Shown here: piece after piece, positions 24,188-36,588 of the stretch
How positions within the stretch are numbered: the first letter of the stretch is position 1
Layout of the letters: each line of letters opens with the position of its first letter
NCBI GenBank assembly: GCA_037447605.1
Contig: CM074805.1
Coordinates: 4,913,321-4,977,320, forward strand
Direction of reading: 5' to 3'
Length of the DNA stretch: 64,000 bases
Origin: Zygnema circumcarinatum
Lineage: Eukaryota; Streptophyta; Zygnematophyceae; Zygnematales; Zygnemataceae
Position numbers and translations under genes: made by a program
The notes under the pieces: model-generated
Told to the model about the DNA's origin: nothing
Seen by the model: the letters and a program-made list of their open reading frames with translations, nothing else
Database searches by the model: none

Positions 24188-27100
24188 ATGGCCCGCTCGC
24201 TATGGTACCGCCTCAAGGCTCGTCTTTTCGGGCAGCCCGAGCGCCCCAATTCCCGAAAAATCATTGTCAATCTCCCACACGTGGACCAATCCGAGGCCTT
24301 CATAGACAACCACATCTCCACCACGAAGTACCACTGGTACAGCTTCCTCCCAAAGGGTCTGTGGGAGCAATTCCGCCGCGTCGCTAACATCTACTTCCTC
24401 TTCCACGCCATCCTCTCCCTCACTCCTGTCTCTCCCGTAAGCCCCGTGACGACAGTTGTGCCCCTCGTCTTTGTGATCGGAGTCGCAATGCTGAAGGAGC
24501 TTTGGGAAGACATTCAGCGCGGCCGGTCCGACAGGGAAACCAATTTCCGGAGAGTCGCCGTCATGGTGCCAGGTGGCGGTGAGAGATTGGCTGCGGTGGC
24601 GCCAGCTGGCGACGAGGGCGGCGGTGGGACGCAAACGGTAACTCGCACTTGGAAAACTGTTCAAGTGGGCGACATTGTTCGAGTTGAAGGCGACGAGTTC
24701 TTTCCGGCCGACCTCTTGTGTCTCAAAACGAGCGATGTGGGGGGCGGGTGCTATGTCGAGACGATGAATTTGGACGGTGAGACAAACTTGAAGCTGAGGA
24801 ATGCTGTGGAGGCGACGCGTGGCATGACAACAGAGGAGCTGAGCCATTTGTCGGCAAGGATTGAGTGCGAGCAACCGAACGTGTCGATTTATACTTTTGT
24901 TGGAAACTTGATATTGGGAAAGGCTGGGGAAGGAGGTAGGCCAGCGGCAAAGGAGGGGGAGGAGGGGGAGGAGGGGAGGGATGGCGAGGGAGAGGGAGAG
25001 CGCATTAGTTTATCGCCTTCTCAGATCCTCCTTAGAGGCTCGCGTTTAAAAAACACAAAGTATGTCTATGGGGTTGTTGTATTTACGGGATTCGATACAA
25101 AGATCATGATGAACGCAACGGACCCGCCGTCAAAACGGTCGATCATAGAGAAACGGCTCGACTACATTGTTATTTTTCAGCTAATTTTGTTGCTCTCGAT
25201 GGCGGGGTCAACGGCCGTAGCATTCGCATTTATTCTGCGGAGCAGGATGCCGGATCAGTGGTATTTGGAGCCGGGAGATACAAACATGGCAACCGGAATT
25301 GGGTCTGCACAATTTAATTGGAGAAATCCGGCGGTTGCGGGAGTGCTGCAGTTCTTCACAGGGCTCGTTCTGTACGGTGAGGAAAAGTGGGAAGTCGAGG
25401 TCATAGAAATGTCTGGTTAATTGGGGTTTAAGGTGATTTTTTTAACCTATTAATTGGGTGTTACTCGGTACTTTCTTGCTCGTCAATGAACCTTTTTATA
25501 GGAAGTTTAATAGTCAAATTGGAACAGCCGATGGGGTTCGAAGTGAGGGAGCGGGAAAGGGGAAGAGAGAGCACAGAGGCAGAGAAAATGCGGATGGGAG
25601 AGGTGTGTAGCGGAAGGGAGAGAAGAGACTTGGCATTAGCTAGTTTATGGGACTATGTGACGTGCATATCTCGCCCAACACACCATTTTTCAAGGGCATC
25701 CTGTTCTGAAAGCATCGGAACAAATTTGAATGTAGCTCTGCTTTGCATAAATTTGCTGAAATCGTGTGAGAGACGTTTCTCTTTATAGACCGAACAATCG
25801 AATTCTCGTCCAACAGGAGTTCTGGGTTTGATTTGGTATTGTAGGTTACTTTGTGCCTATTTCACTCTACGTCTCAATTGAAATCGTAAAATTGATCCAA
25901 TCGAAGTTCATCAATGCGGACCGGGCGATGTATTACGACGAAAAGGACATCGGAGCCAGAGCCCGGACATCCAATCTTAACGAAGAGCTCGGCATGGTGA
26001 GAACCTGGAGATGGCGGTCCTAACCGATTCTCTCTCCCACTCTCCCTCCCTCTCTCTCCCTTTCTCTCTTTCTGTTGGCCTCTCTCTCCCTCCTCTTACT
26101 CTCTCCTTATCAGCATGGTTCCCACTCCCCCACCCTCCCNNNNNNNNNNGCCCCCTCCCCCCCTGCCCCTTTGCTTCCATTGACTACCAATACTATCTAA
26201 TTTTAGCTCGCAATCAGACTTTTGCTTCCTGCAATCTCAGGCACGAGATGACGTATTTCTCTAACGGGCTCAACAGAAACAAACCCAGAAGCAAACCCTT
26301 CCCAAATTTTCACCCAAACATGTCCGTATTCCTCTCCCTTCCTCACGCAACTCTGGTCATTCTCCTGGGCAGATTAAGACGATTCTGTCTGACAAAACGG
26401 GGACCCTCACTCGAAACCAAATGGATTTTTTCAAATGCTCAATTGCCGGCGTCTCCTATGGAACGGGCGCCACAGAAGTCGAGAGAGCAGCTGCACTTCG
26501 GGCCGGACAGGAAATCGAAATCGAGGACGAAGATGAAGTCTACGTTCCGGAAAAGCCACTCGAAAAGGGCTTCAATATGAAGGATTCGCGGTTAGATGCC
26601 ATGAATTGGTTGAAGTCAACAGATTCCGTCACAATTCGACGGTTTCTGGAGGTTTTGGCGGTCTGCCATACAGTTGTGACTGACGGAGGAAACGATCCCG
26701 ATACGATTAAATACATGGCGGAGTCTCCGGATGAGGCGGCTTTTGTGGTGGCTGCCAAAAGATTTGGACTATTTTTTCATCGCAGGGAAGCTAACGAAAT
26801 CGCCGTTCGAGAGTACGGGGAGGAGAGTTCGGTGGTTGCGGAGCGAAAATACGTGTTGCTGTCGACCCTCGAATTTTCCAGCGCTCGGTAAATCTCGCTT
26901 TCCAGGTTTAGGTTTTAAAAATGGGCTTTGTAGCGACCCAGATATCCCTGAGGGCAGATGCAAGTCCAGAGTGACAGAAACATTGTTCTGAGGGGTAACT
27001 GCTTTGCATCTTTACGGGTTTGTCGAGCTCGTAGGATGAGAGTTTTACATGTTTTAGGGTCTTAATTTTTTAGGGTTACTGACGGGGCAGGAAGCGGATG

Positions 27101-29252
27101 AGTGTGGTGGTGCGCGACCCGGAGGGCCGCCTCCTGCTGCTCTGCAAGGGCGCCGACAACATCATTTTGGAGCGGCTCGGCGGTGAAGTTGCGGCGCGCG
27201 AGTATGTCGAGGCCACCGCGCATCACATGAGGGAGCACGCGGAGGCGGGGCTCCGCACACTCGCCATCGCTTGGAAGCCGCTCGACGAGGGGAGCTTTCT
27301 CGACTGGCAGGTGCGGGAGGGGGAAGGGATTAGGGATTAGGGTTCAGGGTTCAGGGAGCGATGGGGTTTTCTATGGTTACTTGGCTTATTCAAGGGTTGT
27401 TAGGGTTTGGAGGCTCTAGGGTTACTGGGGTGTTCGAAAACGGCTTGAGTTTCTAGAGCCTCTTTTTTAGGGTTCCTGATGTTTACAGAGTTTCTGGGTT
27501 CAGGGCCCTTTTCAGTGATGCAGGGATAAGAGCTTGGCGGGTTTAGCTAGGGTTGAGAGTTTTGAAGTCTTAGTTTAGGGTTCCAGAAGCTTTACAGGCT
27601 TCCAGGGAATTGTAAAGGTTTCAAAATTAGGGTTTCCAGAAGGGTGGGTTCAGAGTTTCGGGTTAGAGCTCCCCTGTCTGAGGAAATTCGACTCCAAAAG
27701 AACCCTAAACTTTAAACACCCCTACTCTCTTTACCCCGAAACCTGAAACCCCTTCCGAGTTTCAAAACTTGCATACCCTAAAAACTTTGACCTCGTGAGT
27801 TATTGAACAGGTAAAGTGGAATTCCGTGAAACAAGACGTGACGAGCGCGGCGATGCAAGCGCAAAGACTGGAAGCTCTCGCGGAAGAGTTGGAGCAGAAT
27901 TTGGTCCTGCTCGGCTCCACCGCCATCGAGGACAAGCTGCAGGTCGGGGTTCCCCAGACCATCGCCAACTTGGCTCGGGCAGGCATAAAATTGTGGGTGC
28001 TGACCGGCGACAAACTCGAGACTGCGATCAATATCGGCTACGCCTGCAGCCTGCTGCGGCCCGACATGACTCAGCACCTCATCCACGTGGAGGGCTCGGA
28101 TTCGCTGCATCGCGAAGCCGAGAGACTCGGGAAGACCGTCGACGAGGTGAGCAAAATGCAGAATTGCGAGTCATCTTCCAACTTTCGGAAGGTTCTTAGG
28201 GTTTCCACACGTGTGAGTGAGACTTTTCTAAGCCTTTTTCTTTTTTCGGTTCGGGCAGGTAGCGGCGGAGGAAGTGGCTCGGCAAATCAGAGCCGGGAAA
28301 GCGGCCGCGGGCAGAGTCCGAACTTTTTCGGGCCCCGACGCCGCCCACGCCTTGGTGATCGACGGGGCGAGTTTGGCGCACGCGCTGGGCGACGCGGAGC
28401 TGCGGAGGGCGTTTCTGGAACTGGCGGTGGAGTGCGAGTCAGTCATCTGCTGCCGCGTGTCCCCCAAGCAGAAGGCGCTGGTCACGGAGCTCGTCAGGAC
28501 GGAGGGAAAACAGATCTGTCTCGGGGTGGGGGACGGCGCAAACGACGTCGGGATGATTCAGAAAGCGAACATTGGGGTGGGGATCGCGGGAGAGGAGGGC
28601 CAGCAGGTAAAAAAAAAAAAAAAAAAAAAAGAGAGAGAGAAGGAGAAGGGGAGAAGAGTATGTTGTTTTGGCTGCGGGTGGTAGACTTCGTCTTTCCTTT
28701 TATTGGCGTGAGCTGACATTTTTCTAAATTTGTTTGCGGTTGTTTGTTTTGTCCGGGCAGGCAGTCATGGCGTCGGACTTTTCGATCGGCCAGTTCCGTT
28801 TTTTGGAGCGCCTCCTGCTCGTCCACGGGGGGTGGTCTTATCGCCGAATTGCTTTCATGGTACGATCATAAAAAAAGAAAGATAACCATAGCCTGCATCA
28901 AACCACAAACATATAGACCAATTTCTGCGATTTTGCCCCATATTTCAGTTTCCTCAATTTTTAAGCTCAGCATAGGCCAACCCATGCACCCCCTATTTCC
29001 CCGCAGGTGAATTTCTTCTTCTACAAGAACTTCGTGTACGGCTTCACCGTGTTCTACTACAACATGTTCGCGCAAGTGTCGGGGTCCTCCGTGTACTACG
29101 ATTGGTACCTCTCGCTCTACAACGTCATCTTCTCGGCCTTCCCCGTCTGCGTGGCGGCCTGCATCGACCAGGACGTCAAGGCCATATATCGGATCCGCTT
29201 TCCGCAGCTCTATCGGATGGTACGGCCTCTCCCTCCTCTCCTATCATCCTCC

Positions 29253-29286
<34 letters not shown>

Positions 29287-29412
29287 CCTCTCTCCTTCAC
29301 ACTCTCTCTTCCCATTTCCGTTTCTGCTGTCACCCTCCTCAGTCGCACTATTTTTCCTTTACAAGGACGTTTCTCCCTGCTTCCTTCCTCTAGCCCCCCC
29401 TCTCTCTCACTC

Positions 29413-29473
<61 letters not shown>

Positions 29474-30653
29474 TTGCCTCTCTCATAACTTTCTAGTATA
29501 GTTTCCTGCTCTTAAAAAGGGACGCAAAACAGAATTACATCATACGTGTCACTACCAAGCCGAATTCCACGTGGCATCTTCCTATTTGCAGGGGCAGGAA
29601 AACAGCCGATTCACGTTTCTACGATTCGGACTTTGGATCGGAAATGGAATTTATCAGGCAAGGAACAACCCACGTCTTATTACATCTTCATAAAATCTGA
29701 ATTGCGCAATCCATTGTGTAATTCTTCATGAATTTGCTGACGTGCAATCCCACTACAAATGCATTCTTTTCCCGCTCACTTCTTCTTTTACCTCGGGCAA
29801 ACATTAAAGAATTCTATTTTCGGGCTGGTGCAGTCTTTGGCGATTTTCTTCATAGTCATGGCCGCCTATTGGCTCGAAGCCGACCGGTCAGATGGAACAA
29901 TGTTTGATTATCTCGTCGTCGGAACCACCATGTACACTGCCATTATTTTTGCCATATGCCTTATTTTTGCCTTATGCGTTCAGGTAAATGCTTCCGCACT
30001 CCCGAAAACGCTTTCTAATTCCTTTTAATGGAACCCCATGTTTTACCTTTTCTCTATTTCTGATCTCCCCTTTGTTCCCTTGTGCAGTATTGGACATGGA
30101 TCCACCACTTCTCTATTTGGGGTTCAATCATGGCGTGGCTTCTTTTCGCAACTGTCCTCGCGGCCCTGCCCGGGTCTGTGGCCGGCGTTGCGGAAAATCT
30201 TTTTTTCTTCGTTGTGAGCGCGCCGAGTTTTTATTTGATCGTTCTGCTCGCGATGGTGGTCGCCCTGCTGCCCGATTTCACCGTCCGGGCGTTCAAAAGG
30301 CAAGTTTTCTTTGCTTTGCTGCCCAAAATGTGAACTTGGTTGGTTGAGTTGTTCGCCTTTTCAAAGTGTAAAGATCTCAGGGTCCTCTTCGCGTAATTCT
30401 CTGACCCAGCAAAATGACAAACTTCGTTGGGCACATTTTTTTTTGGTTGTTATGCAGAAATTATTTCCCCAGCGACTGCGACATCGTTCAAGAGATTGAA
30501 AGACACGAGTGGATGAGACGGCAGCACACGATTCGGCCCCGACGAGTTGAAGGGACAGGTGGCACCCAACGAGAGGTCCAAATGGATGATGGGAGGGAGT
30601 GGAGAGATACCGAACGGGCGGCGCAGCGAGTGGAAGGTTTCCGTGAACCATAA
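24188..30653 (+). CDS. Phospholipid-transporting P4-ATPase (ALA-type flippase)
   Basis: P4-ATPases flip aminophospholipids to the cytosolic leaflet, usually with an ALIS/CDC50 partner. Model: join(24188..25376, 25845..25996, 26373..26887, 27091..27310, 27811..28146, 28259..28606, 28761..28859, 29007..29219, 29592..29657, 29834..29983, 30088..30299, 30458..30653), 1231 residues, all phases closing. Landmarks: N-terminal YVSTT-like [22 protein letters not shown]1-2 at about 60-110, actuator DGET at about 196-199, [17 protein letters not shown], phosphorylation motif SDKTGTLT with Asp454, nucleotide-binding [18 protein letters not shown] and LLCKGADN, hinge [31 protein letters not shown] near 894, then TMs 5-10 ending [17 protein letters not shown]. 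Closest by eye to the plant ALA4-ALA12 group. An Asp/Glu/Gly-rich insert (about 245-275) lies in the actuator region. Two introns after exons 9 and 11 use GC donors. A 10-base gap lies in intron 2. Confidence 0.96.
26140..26149. other. Assembly gap, 10 N
   Basis: Ten undetermined bases inside intron 2 of the P4-ATPase gene, between C-rich sequences. It does not affect the coding model. The true length of the missing sequence is unknown. Confidence 1.
29415..29470. repeat. (TC)n microsatellite
   Basis: About 28 TC units in the P4-ATPase intron between 29219 and 29592. A shorter TC run lies at about 29259-29283 in the same intron. Confidence 0.95.
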
Positions 30654-32474
30654 GTTGCTCAAATTAAGGGTCGGAAGTTATGGCAAGGGGGACCTTCTCT
30701 CTCTCGCGCGCTCTCTCTCTTTCTCTGTCTCTCTCCCCCCTCTCTCTCTCTCTCCCACCTTCCCTTCCATCTAAAAAAGGAAAAAAGGGGCCTCGGTTGC
30801 GGGGAGGGGGGGGGGAGGGGGGTAGCAAATCATTAAAATTAAATCGCTCGTTCACATTCTCAGCCTTCATGGTTCGTCGAAGGAGACTCTCGTTCCTTTT
30901 TCGGCCTTCACATAATTAGTTGAAAATAAGAGTTTGGGTATTGAAATAGGACATAACACTGTTCGTGCCACAGCATTTGTTTGCCATTCGATTATGCTAA
31001 ACTCGGGATGCATTCCCTCCTTTGAAGTTGTCAGGCAGCGACTGTACAGTGTAGTCTTTACCTTCACACCTAGTGAGGACTTAGAATTAAAAGTAAGCTG
31101 GGTCCTCAGAATTGATAAATGTGCTCCGTTTATCTCAACTGGAAGCCGCGCTTAGAGCTCTTAGAATTGCCTGTAGGGCTGTAGAATTTGGAATGTTTAA
31201 GCAGAAAATACTTATGGCATTCCTTTGTACTCGTGTACAGCGAAGGCATGGTGGCGAGAATGCTGCTTTATGATTGAGAGGATTGGAAGGAGAATGGTGG
31301 AGATGTAAAGAATTTGTTGACTGGGTTGTGGGCTTCTGTAAGTTTTAGTACCTGTCTAAATATTTTTTTGGTCTTAATGCTCATTGACCTGCAAATGGCG
31401 CTCCCTCCTCCCCTCCCCTCCCTTTCTCCCTTCCAAATCTGTACGAACAGAGGGAGGCTCCTCCTCACTACCGTACAACTCTGCCACGTGGCACTCATGG
31501 TCGGTGCCCAATCGCGATGCGCCCCCATCGGGGCGTGCGTTGCGACGTGATGTGACATGACGTGATACGTACGGTCTGGTTCGAACCATAACAGAGAAAT
31601 GGTACAGTTGCGTGCCACACATGGAAACGGTATCATACAGTAATTGTACGAAATGACGGAACGCCCGACAGTGCTCATGGACATCCCTCGCGCCTTCGTC
31701 GTAGGACGAAGGGGTTTGAACGACCCTTGTGTGCTAGAAAGGATGTGCTGCTGCTTGTGGTGCTCGGGCCAATGAGTAGAGCATGCATTGGCGTTGATCT
31801 CAAGATGGCAATTCTATTGAAGGCCCAACAACGATGGATTTGGCATAACAACTCACTGCTCGTAGCTTTTCAAACGTTCCTATGACATTTGTGTGTTCCT
31901 AGTTCATTTCCCCTCGTGGTGCCATCGTGAGATCAATGCCAATTCTTCCCTCTGACTTTTTCTAACAATACGGTACTGCGACTGACGATTGTGAAGTCTG
32001 TCTGTCTGTTCTCCGAATCCCGCTTCGACCTTTTGGGATTGCTTCCTCCCTCTTTCCTCCCTCTCCACCATTGCGTCTCTCGCGTCGACTAATCGACCTT
32101 TTCTCGTTCTCTCTTACCCCCCCCTCTCCTCCACTCCGACCCCCCTTCCCTCCATCACGCCCCCATCCCCCTTTTCTCTCCCTCCCTCTCTCATCCGTTC
32201 CATTCTCCCTCTGCCGCTCCCCCTGTGCTGACTCAGTTGCTCCTCCCTGGCCCTCCTTTTTCTACCCTCCCAAGCTCCCTCTCCCGCTGTCCCTCCTCGC
32301 TGCCCCGACTCTTATCCTTTTACCAGCAACCTTTCCCCCGCTCCCTCCCACCGTCCTCCACTCCCCTCCTCGCATTTTACCCTCCCCTTCCGCCCTCCCC
32401 CACCTCGTCTCCTCTCCTCTTACTGCCTCCCTCCCCCTCTCCGGCCTCTCGCTTATGTCCCCCTCCTCCCCACC
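30654..32474. other. Intergenic spacer between the P4-ATPase and the second OSCA-like gene
   Basis: Contains CT-rich and G-rich blocks at about 30700-30830, a CACGTG-type site at about 31484, a GGTTCGAACC palindrome near 31577 and a 400-bp C/T-rich leader at about 32040-32470 directly before the ATG at 32475, probably 5' UTR plus promoter. No gene recognised. Confidence 0.55.
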
Positions 32475-35400
32475 ATGTCTGATGGTGCTGCCTTCTTCAC
32501 CTCTGTGTCGACTTCCTTCCTCCTCTTTCTCGCCTTCTTTGTCTGCTTCCTCCTCTTCTCCCGCCGCCTCTCTAATTCTTTTGTTTTTTACTCTGCCCGC
32601 CTTCTCCGCGGTAGCGGGCTCCCTTCCAGCGCAGTAGTCGCCCCCTTAGCCACTCTCTTGGACTCCCTGCGAACCACTGAAGATGAAGTGGTGCAGCAGG
32701 CGGGGTTGGACGCCGCCACATACATGAAAATGCAGACAATGTGTAAGTGGGTTTTTACATTTTGGGTGTGGTTACTATTTAAGTTGAAAGGGTGACCTCG
32801 AGTTAAATTATCGGACGTGGGGATTTTCGGCTTATTAGAGAGAGACGGAGCGGATCTGTTGCCGCAGTTTGGTTTAAAGAGTGGACGTTTCATGGCATGA
32901 ACCTGTGTTCAGTTGCACTTTGGAAAGTTAGGGATCGGTCCTTGAGCTTTCGAGGGGATAGATATGAGTTAAGTGCGGTTTTCCGTCCCTCAAGTGGAAC
33001 TTACGAGAATGACTGTCCGTAAGCCCTTAAGTTGTAGGATCCAACTTCAGGGTTTCCGCTTGTAAACGTTTTGTGTTAGAATGTGAAACTTGGGAATAAC
33101 CGTTATTCTTTACACGGTCATTTGTCGAACATGTCTACGATCGACTGTTGAAAGCACCTGGGAATGAGCCCTGGAGCGCATTTTTGGTGAAAACATTTGA
33201 AAGATTGGAGGCATAAGTGGAGCTTCTGAAGGAGCAAAAGTAATGCATCTCACTCACAGGATTTTTTCGAGAGGCTCATGTTTCGAATTCTAATAATTTG
33301 TTTTTTTGACGATCATGCAGCGTTGAAAATCATGTTATGGAGTTCTCTCTATTGTCTCCCTATTTTACTTCCAGTGAATGCCGCTGGACATCACTTCTCG
33401 ACTCTTTCTACGAAACAACTGAGCTTAAATTTTCAGCATCTCGACAGGTTGTCTATGGGAAATGTTGGCGTAAGTTTATTCAACTTTTTGCAAACTAAAG
33501 ATCACATTTATGAATCATTTGCAAAATATACAAAGAAAGGCAAAAGATCCTGAAGTCGCCTCTGTCTAGAACCACGTCTTTCCCCAACAAATGCTTTTTT
33601 AAAGATGTCACTCGAAACTTGAGCCAATAGGACCAATTCTTCCTTTTTTTGTTCCGGTGCAGGAGAGAAGCGATTCCCTATGGGCACATGCCATCGGCGC
33701 ATGGTGGGTGACTCTAGGCACACTCTATTTCCTCTACACCTCATATCATTCCGTCACAAAAACTCGAGCTAAGTCCCAAGCCAATGAGGTGCCGGAACCC
33801 GCCCAGCTTGCAGTTCTCGTTCGCGACATTCCAAAACCTTCCGGAAGAACAACTCCCAAAGAGCTCATCGACGGAGTCTTCACTCGAGCCCACGGAAAAT
33901 CCTATCTTGGCTGCATACTCGTTCCTCGCCTCGGAAAGGTACTTTTCCCCTTTTTCCACCATCCTCCTTTTTCTTCTTTAAATCACCAAAAGTTGCGCAG
34001 TATTCCTTCCGATCTGACAAGCCCTTGCTCCCCAACAGACGCTCGCCAAGTGGCAGGAACTGAACGCCGCGAAACGGAACCTCGCACACGCCCTAGCCCA
34101 CATAGAACTGTCGAAGAGCGAGAGCCAACCGAACGGAGAACGGCCTCAACATAGAACAGGCTTTTTGGGACTATGGGGACCCAAAACTGACTCCCTCGAA
34201 TTTTACAAGGACGAAGTGGAGGAGCTTGTGCAGCAGCTGAGCAGCGAGCAGGAGAGAGTTGCGGAGGATGAGCCGGTCCGGTCCGCCATAGTTTTCTTCA
34301 GCAGCAGGTCGGCAGCAGCTGCAGCTTCCCAGGCTTTGCATACATACAGAGCTGACAGGTGGCAAGTGCAGGCGGCCCCGGAACCGAGCGACTTGGTGTG
34401 GGAAAATTTGACAATGCCGTTATTTGAGCGGCAGATACGGAGCATGCTGATCTACGTGATCGTCGGAATGACAATCCTTTTCTACATGGTGAGAGCTCTT
34501 CCGTCCACACTCTGTATAATGGAAAAAATGAAGGGGGGACTTCTCGTGGCAAATCTCACCCTCTCTTTTTTCGCGCCCCCCCCCCCCCCCCCCCCCCCCC
34601 TTTTGTTTTTTCCTTACTGATTTTGGTTAGGATTGCTTGTGACTTTTTTGTGTTGTTTGTTTTGCTCTCTTTTTTTTTTTTTTTTTTTGGGTTTGGTTTG
34701 TGGGGAGGGGCCTACAGATTCCGATTACTTTTATTTCGGCTCTGATGACGCTCGATAACCTGGAGAAGTCTCTGCCCTTTATCAAAAGCATCACATCCAA
34801 GTGAGTCAAAGTCAATCAATCTAAAAGTCACGATAAGGTTCAACGAGTCAATGTCAGGTATTACAACCGAAAGTACTCGAAGGCATCGTCGTAGGCCATT
34901 CCCACTTTCCTTGAACATTGTTTAAAACATAATTTTTAGTGTTTCCAGAATTCTAATCTTTTTTCCCTCTCCTTTTTCGGTTTCGGTTTCCCAGTAAAAC
35001 TCTTTCGACGATCCTTCAGGCATACCTTCCTCAGACCGCCCTTTTGGTGTTCCTAAGCGTTCTCCCCATCCTTCTGCGTTTTTTGTCGTACCTTGAAGGC
35101 CTGCCCTGCCAGAGCCAAATCGACCGGGCAGCAACCGGAAAATATTATTACTTTACCGTTCTGAATGTTTTTTTGGGTGTTTCCCTGACCGGAACTCTGT
35201 TCAACACGCTCAAGGAAGTGCTCAACCGCCCAAAGGAGACGGTGGACCTGCTGGGCTCGTCCATTCCCACGCAGTCCACCTTCTTCATCACTTACCTCGC
35301 CCTCTCGTGCGTGCTCTCCCTCCTCCCCTCCCCTCCCCCTCCCCTCCTCCCTCCCCTCCCCCTCCCCCTCCCCTCCCCCTCCCCCTCCCCTCCCCTCCCC

Positions 35401-36588
35401 CTCCCCTCCCCTCCCCTCCCCTCCCCCTCCCCTCCCCCCCTCCCCCTCCCCTCCCCTCCCCCTCCCCCTCCCCCCTCCCCCTCCCCTCCCCCTCCCCCTC
35501 CCCTCCCCCTCCCCCTCCCCTCCCTCCTCCCTCCCCTCCCCTCCCCTCCCCTCCTCCCTCCCCTCCCCCCCTCCCCTCCCCTCCCCCTCCCCCTCCCCTC
35601 CCCTCCCCTCCCCCTCCCCCTCCCCTCCCCCTCCCCTCCCCTCCCCTCCCCCCTCCCCCTCCCCCTCCCCCTCCCCTCCCCCTCCCCTCCCCTCCCCCTC
35701 CCCTCCCCCTCCCCCTCCCCCTCCCCCTCCCCTCCCCCTCCCCTCTCCCTCCCCCAAAACATACAAAATTGACCATCAAACTTCTGTTCGACGTGTGCAG
35801 ATTCTTTGTTAGGCAGGGACTCGAGCTAAGCCAGCTCCCGCGGCTCCTTTTATACCACGCTAAACGGCGCTACATGTGCAATACGGAGCAGGAGCACCGC
35901 GATGCATGGGCTCCGGGGGCCGTGCCGTATGCCAACACCATCCCACACGACCTCCTCTCCGTCACTCTCGGACTCAGCTACTCCGTCATCTCCCCCGCCA
36001 TCCTCCCCTTTAACATCCTCTACCACCTCTTTGCGTGGGCCGTCATGAAGCACCAGGTGAGAGGAGAGACGATTTTAGGGTTCGGGTCCGATCGCATTCT
36101 GCAAATTCTGCTCCACGTTACCGGCCTTGACTTCCTGTCGTACTGAGCTGCCGTCACATGTGGGAAATCCGTTCGTGCAGGCATTAAACGTCTATAACGA
36201 CGAATACCAAAGTGGGGGCCGCCTCTTCCCTCAGATTCACACTCGGACTCTGATCGGTCTCTTCGTCTCCCAACTGACGATGATCGGCTATTTGGGATTG
36301 AAGAAGTTTGTGGGCACCATCAGCCTCTTCCCCCTCCCCATTCTCACCATATTGTACTTCCAGCACGCGAACGCCCGCTTCTACAAGTCCTTCCGGTTCA
36401 ACTCCCTCGACGCGGGGACGGAGGCGGAGGAGGCGGCGGCCCTGCCCCTCCCGCGGCTGCAGGCGCTGTACGGAGTGCCGTGCCTCCACCCGCCGGACGC
36501 GGGCCTACCCCCGCTCAGCGCACCGCTCACCAAGATGGCGGACGCGGGGATGAGGGCGGGCAGCGGCCGGCTTGAAATCATTGAGTGA
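32475..36588 (+). CDS. ERD4/OSCA3-like CSC1-type membrane channel, copy 2
   Basis: Sister of the gene at 18907. Model: join(32475..32742, 33321..33469, 33663..33938, 34039..34488, 34718..34800, 34995..35306, 35801..36056, 36181..36588), 733 residues. Exons 3, 5, 6 and 7 have the same lengths (276, 83, 312, 256) and every junction has the same phase as in copy 1, so the pair is a duplication. Motifs: SVSTSFLLFLAFFVCFLLF (first TM), TEDEVVQQAGLDAATY, WWVTLGTLYFLYTSYHS, LAVLVRDIPKPSG, SAIVFFSSRSAAAAASQAL, SDLVWENLTMPLFERQIRS, ILQAYLPQTALLVFL, LPFNILYHLFAWAVMKHQAL. The C-tail is Ala/Pro-rich (about 70 residues) and differs from copy 1. Expected role is a mechanosensitive or osmosensitive cation channel of plasma or internal membranes. 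Intron 6 carries a 440-bp CCCCT microsatellite. Confidence 0.96.
35314..35755. repeat. (CCCCT)n/(CCCCCT)n polypyrimidine microsatellite
   Basis: About 440 bp of pure C/T on the plus strand filling most of intron 6 of the second OSCA-like gene. Composition is CCCCT mixed with CCCCCT and CCCT. The complementary strand is a G-rich (AGGGG)n tract able in principle to form G-quadruplexes. Confidence 0.97.

Noticed and set aside
35053-35779. Long Pro/Leu/Ser or Gly/Glu/Arg open frames on both strands
   Set aside because: They are translations of the (CCCCT)n microsatellite in an intron; repeat without stops, not genes.
18907-36588. Operon-like or defence-type gene cluster
   Set aside because: The genes have their own promoters and many spliceosomal introns and belong to ordinary plant families; no defence, phage or CRISPR signature is present anywhere in the window.
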